The position numbers and the translations under genes were made by a program. A model generated the notes under the pieces. That model was not told where the DNA came from. It did no database searches and was given only the letters and a program-made list of their open reading frames with translations. Shown here piece by piece: positions 59,541 to 64,000 of a stretch of 64,000 bases of DNA. Every line of letters begins with the position of its first letter. Position 1 is the first letter of the stretch. The stretch is from positions 1-64,000 of the forward strand of contig JAEZTJ010000102.1 in NCBI GenBank assembly GCA_023421505.1. Direction: 5' to 3'. Source of the stretch: Bacillota bacterium (lineage in GTDB: Bacteria; Bacillota; Clostridia; Lachnospirales; Lachnospiraceae).

Positions 59541-60983
59541 ATGAATACAGCCGATTGGAAACCGGATAAACATAACAAAATTGCTATCTACAAACAAATT
59601 GTACAGTACATAGCACATAAGATTGCTTGCGGTGATTTAGTCGTAGGCGATAAACTGCCCTCACAACGTGAGCTTGCAAAGGATTTTGCAGTAAATCGAA
59701 GTACTATTGTAGAAGCCATGGATGAATTAAGAGCCATGGGACTAATTCAGGGCTTTCATACACAGGGGACTAAGATCATGAATAATACCTGGTCGTCCTT
59801 ATTATCCAAACGTTCTCCGAATTGGAATCAATATATTAACAACGGAATACATGTAAGGAATTTACCTACTGTCCAGGCAATAAATGAATTAGAATTTGCT
59901 GATGATATCATTCGATTAGGTACAGGGGAGCTATCACCTGAATTTTATCCCAGAGAAATGTTTGAAGATATCCTAAAAAGCTTACCCTCACGAATTACTT
60001 CTCTTAATTATCTCGAACCCAAAGGCTTAAAGGAGCTTCGTGAAGCCTTAAGTAAATATTTAAAGACTCTTGGAATTAATGCTCCTGCATCCGGTATCCT
60101 AATTGTATCAGGGGCTCTGCAGGCTTTGCAGCTGATAAGCGTAGGTATTTTGCAAAGCGGCTCACAGGTATATGTAGAAACACCCTCTTATCTAAAATCA
60201 TTACAAATATTTGAGTCTTCAGGAATGCACCTAAAGGGAATTGAAATGGATAAGGAGGGCATTATTCCCTGGATGATGAATACCACAGATCGAGATGTTA
60301 CAAACCTCCTCTATACGATACCAAACTTTCATAATCCAACCGGTATTACGATGAGTGAGCGAAGACGCGAGGAATTATTAAATTGGTGTAAGATCAAACA
60401 TATGCCTATTATTGAGGATGACTGCTATCAAGAGCTATGGATCGATAAAAAGCCCCCCTTATCTTTAAAATCAAGGGATCAAAGCGGAATGGTACTTTAT
60501 CTTGGCAGTATATCAAAATCACTGGCACCTGGACTTCGACTTGGCTGGTTAGTTGGCCCCGAATCAATCATCGAGCACTTAAGTGATATAAAGATGCAGA
60601 TGGATTACGGAGCAAGCTCAGTATCCCAGTGGATACTGACCGAATGGCTGGAAAGCGGATTATATCAGAAGTATTTAGAAAAGCTTCGTAGTCGGTTGAA
60701 GGAACGCAGAGACTTAACTCTCGGCCTGCTAAGGGAGCATTTGGGAGGCTATGCCACTTGGTATCAACCGGAGGGCGGCTTTTATATCTGGATGAAACTA
60801 GAACGCAAATTGTCCACCGATAAGCTTTTTCAGTCGGCACTTAAGAAAAATGTCCTGCTTAATCCAGGAAGCATATACGATTTTTCCAAAAATGAGTATC
60901 TTAGGCTATCCTACTCCTATGCCACAGAGGCGCAGCTAAGAGAGGGAATATCGATTTTAGCTGAATTAGTAAAGAAGGAGTAA
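59541..60983 (+). CDS. MocR-family (GntR-aminotransferase) regulator
   Basis: 480 aa. The GntR winged helix (about 10-75: IYKQIVQYIAHKIACGDLVVGDKLPSQRELAKDFAVNRSTIVEAMDELRAMGLI) is fused to an aminotransferase-fold domain with YTIPNFHNPTGITMS, EDDCYQELW and GSISKSLAPGLRLGWLV (PLP lysine). MocR proteins use PLP adducts as ligands and usually regulate the adjoining aminotransferase or transporter. It is divergent from the class I aminotransferase gene. AGGAGAG precedes the ATG. Confidence 0.9.
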   Translation: MNTADWKPDKHNKIAIYKQIVQYIAHKIACGDLVVGDKLPSQRELAKDFAVNRSTIVEAMDELRAMGLIQGFHTQGTKIMNNTWSSLLSKRSPNWNQYINNGIHVRNLPTVQAINELEFADDIIRLGTGELSPEFYPREMFEDILKSLPSRITSLNYLEPKGLKELREALSKYLKTLGINAPASGILIVSGALQALQLISVGILQSGSQVYVETPSYLKSLQIFESSGMHLKGIEMDKEGIIPWMMNTTDRDVTNLLYTIPNFHNPTGITMSERRREELLNWCKIKHMPIIEDDCYQELWIDKKPPLSLKSRDQSGMVLYLGSISKSLAPGLRLGWLVGPESIIEHLSDIKMQMDYGASSVSQWILTEWLESGLYQKYLEKLRSRLKERRDLTLGLLREHLGGYATWYQPEGGFYIWMKLERKLSTDKLFQSALKKNVLLNPGSIYDFSKNEYLRLSYSYATEAQLREGISILAELVKKE

Positions 60984-61009
60984 GACTTCCTTACTTAAAA
61001 TTATAAGAT

Positions 61010-61091
61010 TAGATAATTGCGAAACCATATAGTTTGATTAATTATATACACAGCATATACTATACTTACAATTAATGAGTTTCGCAATTGC
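61010..61091. repeat. MITE-like hairpin repeat, copy C
   Basis: About 82 bp between TAGATAATTGCGAAAC (61010-61025) and GTTTCGCAATTGC (61079-61091). The IS1182 element inserted one base beyond it, its 8-bp target duplication starting at 61092. Confidence 0.65.
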
Positions 61092-61099
61092 ATAAATTA

Positions 61100-62957
61100 G
61101 ATTGGAGTGTCAAAAGACACCTTCCAAATAAATTAGTTTTATATTTGTACCTTGAAAATTTAACACAAAAAGATTTTGAACTGAATAAGTGGATTTTTCT
61201 CCTATTAGTCACAGTATTACTAGTTATCAATTAGCATATTTCCGGTTCTAAGGTACACGAAGCTAGACTATTCAGGTAATTGAATAGTTTACCGAAATTT
61301 AAGGCTGCTACCTTAAATCCAAAATACAATTTCGTTCTCAGCTTTCCGCGCACTGGCATTTTATCCACTTGATATCTTCGACGCAGAATCGATGGAAGCG
61401 ATTCAACTCCATTTCGATAATGAGAATACTCTTTGAATTCATTACTTTTCATGTATCGGAGTTGCTTTGCACGATTGGCTGTTTTCCAGGAAATCTCTAA
61501 AGCAGATTTACTCTTAAAGAACTTTGGTTTACATTGGTCTTTATATGGACACTGATTACAGGTTTCTTTATTCATGGTAATTCTGGTACGATCATTTGTA
61601 CTATCATACTTATTGGTTATTGGCTCATGTCCGTTTGCACACTTTAGTATGGATTTTCCGTCCTTGCTGAAAAGAAAGTCTGCATAGACATCTTCCGGTT
61701 TTCTACCAGTAAAATTTGTAGTTACAAGTGTTGCATTTTGTTCTTTTGCAAGAAGGACATTTCTTTCACCACAGTATGCTCCATCCGCAACAATCGTACT
61801 ATCTTCCGGTAAATCATGACTGTTAAGATAATCTTTGAGGAACTGGCTATCACTATAAATATTCTGCTCATAAGCATAGTCGGTAATGATACTACCATTT
61901 TCAAAAGTAGTTTCTGCTAGATTGGCAACATACCCTTTATGCTCTACTCCAGCTTTATGACGAAAGGTTGCATCTGGATCAGATGGATTTAGCAGAACTT
62001 CGGAACCCATGGAATCTTTCTTATCTTTCAAATGAAGGCTTCCGTCTTCCTTTGTAGATATCTGTTCACGAATAACTCGTAACAAAAGTTGGTATTCACT
62101 AGACTCGTCATATTTATCTCCACATATCTGAGATAACATGGCAGCATCTAATAATACCGTTTTCATACGTGTTTCGGCATCGGTGCTACGCATATGATAA
62201 ATAACCCTATTATAGTCCTCTGGTTCACAATAATGAATCAAGGCTTCTGGTATGATGTCCTGTCTTTTTTGCATATGCTTCACTAGATTTGCAACACAAG
62301 TATACAGTAATTCTAAACGAGAGAGCTTTTTGATATTTGCAGCTATCATCATACTATCCATGCGATTCATCTTTGATGAAAGGCCCATGAATTCAGCCAT
62401 TTTGGATGCAAGGCTATTCATACAGTTTCGAATTAAATCAGTATTGGTCATAGTCTCATACGTAGTACATCTTTCTCGGAAACGACTCAGGCTACGGTCA
62501 CTCAGTGGTTGCTCTTTGAAGCTAGTTGTATGGAGCGCAACCTGAAAGCGAATGTCAAACATCAAGGATTCAACGATTTCTTCATCAGTAAGACCTAGCC
62601 ATTCTTTAAGAATAAGTGCACCGATAATGACGTTAACCGGAGTATTGGGTCTGGAAACTAAATCGCTATAAAGGACTGAGAAATCAATTTCGTTAATCGC
62701 TGGAAATATTTTATCTGCAAAAGGAATTGCCCAGGATTTTTCGAGAAATCTACGTTCTCTTTCTGTCAGAGAAAATGTACTATCATCTATGGAAAACTGG
62801 TTATAATCGTTTTGGGAAAAAGCCATATTTATACCTCTTCTATGATTATTTGATAATATAATTATACCAGATAATCGAGATGATTTGTATTTGTGTTAAA
62901 TTTTCAAGGTACAAAATTCATAATTAATTTAGGGAAAGACCTTTTGACACCCTAATC
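61100..62957 (-). mobile_element. IS1182-family insertion sequence, complete
   Basis: 1858 bp. Terminal inverted repeats are GATTGGAGTGTCAAAAG (61100-61116) and CTTTTGACACCCTAATC (62941-62957), 15 of 17 identical, with further similarity inward (GTACCTTGAAAATTTAACAC in both ends). The element is flanked by a perfect 8-bp direct repeat ATAAATTA (61092-61099 and 62958-62965), the target-site duplication. It contains one intact transposase gene, so a recent insertion is likely. Confidence 0.92.
61231..62826 (-). CDS. IS1182-family transposase
   Basis: 531 aa. The N-terminal DUF772 domain has DFSVLYSDLVSRPNTPVNVIIGALILKEWLGLTDEEIVE and SDRSLSRFRERC. The DDE domain shows DSTIVADGAYCGERN around residue 340, a cysteine cluster CNQCPYKDQCKPKF, and RRRYQVDKMPVRGKLRTKLYFGFKVAALNF near the end with the Glu nearby. 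GAGG precedes the ATG. The gene is open and full length, so activity is plausible. Confidence 0.93.
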   Translation of the reverse strand: MAFSQNDYNQFSIDDSTFSLTERERRFLEKSWAIPFADKIFPAINEIDFSVLYSDLVSRPNTPVNVIIGALILKEWLGLTDEEIVESLMFDIRFQVALHTTSFKEQPLSDRSLSRFRERCTTYETMTNTDLIRNCMNSLASKMAEFMGLSSKMNRMDSMMIAANIKKLSRLELLYTCVANLVKHMQKRQDIIPEALIHYCEPEDYNRVIYHMRSTDAETRMKTVLLDAAMLSQICGDKYDESSEYQLLLRVIREQISTKEDGSLHLKDKKDSMGSEVLLNPSDPDATFRHKAGVEHKGYVANLAETTFENGSIITDYAYEQNIYSDSQFLKDYLNSHDLPEDSTIVADGAYCGERNVLLAKEQNATLVTTNFTGRKPEDVYADFLFSKDGKSILKCANGHEPITNKYDSTNDRTRITMNKETCNQCPYKDQCKPKFFKSKSALEISWKTANRAKQLRYMKSNEFKEYSHYRNGVESLPSILRRRYQVDKMPVRGKLRTKLYFGFKVAALNFGKLFNYLNSLASCTLEPEIC

Positions 62958-62998
62958 ATAAATTATAAGATAATAAGACGAATGAAATACCTTGCCTA

Positions 62999-64000
62999 TT
63001 ATTCCTCATAACAAATAATTGGGATGCCTTCTCCAATATTTTCGTAAATCTTTTTTGCTAAATAAAACGGAGCATTCACACATCCGTGGGTTCCATTCCG
63101 CTTATAGATTTCCCCGCCGAAGGAATGTCTCCAGCTGGCGTCATGTATTCCCATATTCCCGTAAAAGGGCATCCAATAAGTAACCTTTGCCTCATAGCCC
63201 GGTCCTTTTAACGTGGCATCCTTTTGCTTATAATTTAACATATAGGTGCCTAGAACCGTAGAATTTCCTTTATTGGGATTTCCGGTTACAACACTACCGT
63301 GGACGACGAGCTTACCGTCCTTATAAAACCAAAGATGCTGTTTTGTAATACTGATTTCCACATAGGTTTTTCCTATCTCATCCTCATCGCGGTATAGTGC
63401 CCGTTGCAGATAAATGGGCTCTTTTTCTTTTATTTCTCCTTGCAGTATATTCTGATATAATGCCTTAGCTTCCTCAGCCTGATTTATTTTCCAGCCGTAA
63501 AGCCCACCCTTAACCTCAATTATTTTCCCTGAAGTGGTTTTAAAGCTTCTGGTTATTCCAACGGTATCATATTTATTGCTCAATTCTTTTAAATAATTCT
63601 TAATGGCAGGTTTATTGATTTCTATTTCTAAATTCTGATCAACACGAAGCCACTGATTGATAACTTTGCCATCCAAATATTCCTTAGTATCACCAAATTG
63701 GTAGGTGATTTTTGTAGATACATATTTATTCAGCAAGTCTCTGGTTATAAGTGTCTTACCAGAGTTTAAGGTGTATTTTGGATTTATGTAACAAAGCCTT
63801 GCTTCAAGGTCTAGCATCTCTTTCCCTTTTAGCATGCTCTGGATGATAACTTTATTTAGCCTTTCATAATTAATCTTATTACCGTAATCTTCTTTAATCA
63901 GCATATAGGTTCCATCTGTATATTGAAAGTCGGCATTACTTGGTTCGATTTGCTTCCTTTTTATACAATTTAAATCCATAATTGCTTTCTGATAAGCAGC
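62999..64000 (-). CDS. L,D-transpeptidase with peptidoglycan-binding domain (5' end beyond the window)
   Basis: The C-terminal YkuD domain (about 125 residues) has the catalytic motif HGCVNAPF with the nucleophile Cys, preceded by GIHDASW. The part before it, with YGWKINQAEEAKALYQNIL and the long region back to the edge, resembles the PG_binding_4 repeats of clostridial L,D-transpeptidases. The frame stays open upstream of ATG 63979 to the window edge, so the N-terminal membrane helix probably lies outside. It would form 3-3 cross-links in peptidoglycan or attach surface proteins. The IS1182 element ends 41 bp downstream of its stop. Confidence 0.9.
   Translation of the reverse strand, partial: AAYQKAIMDLNCIKRKQIEPSNADFQYTDGTYMLIKEDYGNKINYERLNKVIIQSMLKGKEMLDLEARLCYINPKYTLNSGKTLITRDLLNKYVSTKITYQFGDTKEYLDGKVINQWLRVDQNLEIEINKPAIKNYLKELSNKYDTVGITRSFKTTSGKIIEVKGGLYGWKINQAEEAKALYQNILQGEIKEKEPIYLQRALYRDEDEIGKTYVEISITKQHLWFYKDGKLVVHGSVVTGNPNKGNSTVLGTYMLNYKQKDATLKGPGYEAKVTYWMPFYGNMGIHDASWRHSFGGEIYKRNGTHGCVNAPFYLAKKIYENIGEGIPIICYEE

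Noticed and set aside
1..64000. tRNA or rRNA genes.
   Set aside because: I looked for TTCGAATC/TTCRANNC-type T-loops with paired arms and for conserved rRNA segments and saw none; a covariance search would be decisive.

Overview
This window looks like a chromosomal segment of a low-GC, spore-forming, motile, anaerobic Firmicute of the Clostridia. The gene content is most like Lachnospiraceae of the Lachnoclostridium/Anaerocolumna type. The pointers are AT-rich DNA with strong AGGAGG ribosome sites, a spore photoproduct lyase, a CsxC-like spore-surface protein, a PocR-AraC regulator with methanol:corrinoid methyltransferase genes, a YicI-type alpha-xylosidase, and DUF6179/DUF6323 genes. No rRNA, tRNA, CRISPR array or prophage was seen. 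The species call is inference from gene content.

Layout. 1-1.6 kb: an IS110-family element running off the left edge, whose leader folds like a bridge RNA. 1.7-16.8 kb: alpha-xylosidase, a GH3 lipoprotein, flavin-type and tocopherol-cyclase-like proteins, an O-antigen-ligase-like membrane protein, pdxST with divergent pdxR, a membrane diguanylate cyclase, a DUF45 peptidase and a HAD phosphatase. 17-24.8 kb: an unusual block in which several genes start inside short related repeats (one amplified in tandem upstream of a PfkB kinase), followed by UvsE, DUF6179, DUF6323, and a MoxR ATPase / DUF2201-VWA / 118-aa unit with a promoter-terminator pair that looks like an orphan small RNA. 25-34 kb: amt-glnK behind an attenuator-like hairpin, a P-loop kinase, an XRE regulator, a SIMPL protein, a YdeI-like protein, a lytic transglycosylase, a FabH-like enzyme lacking two catalytic residues, a chemoreceptor and a nitroreductase.

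34.5-46 kb: yqeY with a PocR-AraC regulator, a G3E GTPase, mtaB and mtaC (methanol to methyl-corrinoid), a CsxC-like protein, azlCD with a divergent XRE-cupin regulator, bioY under a BirA-type operator with a DUF1284 gene, DUF1801, a GIY-YIG-like protein and a DUF2087 regulator. 46-55 kb: an exported alanine/threonine-rich protein, an ECF sigma factor with a DUF4367 protein, an SDR, splB with a nucleosidase, and a copper operon (copA-copZ-csoR-lipoprotein) with a CsoR-type palindrome. 55-64 kb: a MalT-like LuxR regulator, an aminotransferase with a divergent MocR regulator, a complete IS1182-family element with an 8-bp target duplication, and a truncated L,D-transpeptidase.

Two families of small non-coding repeats thread through the segment. 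One is hairpin-forming with termini near GGTAATTGCGAAA (about 7.97, 32.05, 44.8, 52.7 and 61.0 kb). The other supplies the 5' UTR and ribosome site of several genes between 16 and 24 kb. The least explained parts are the 16-24 kb block and the non-coding leader of the IS110 element.
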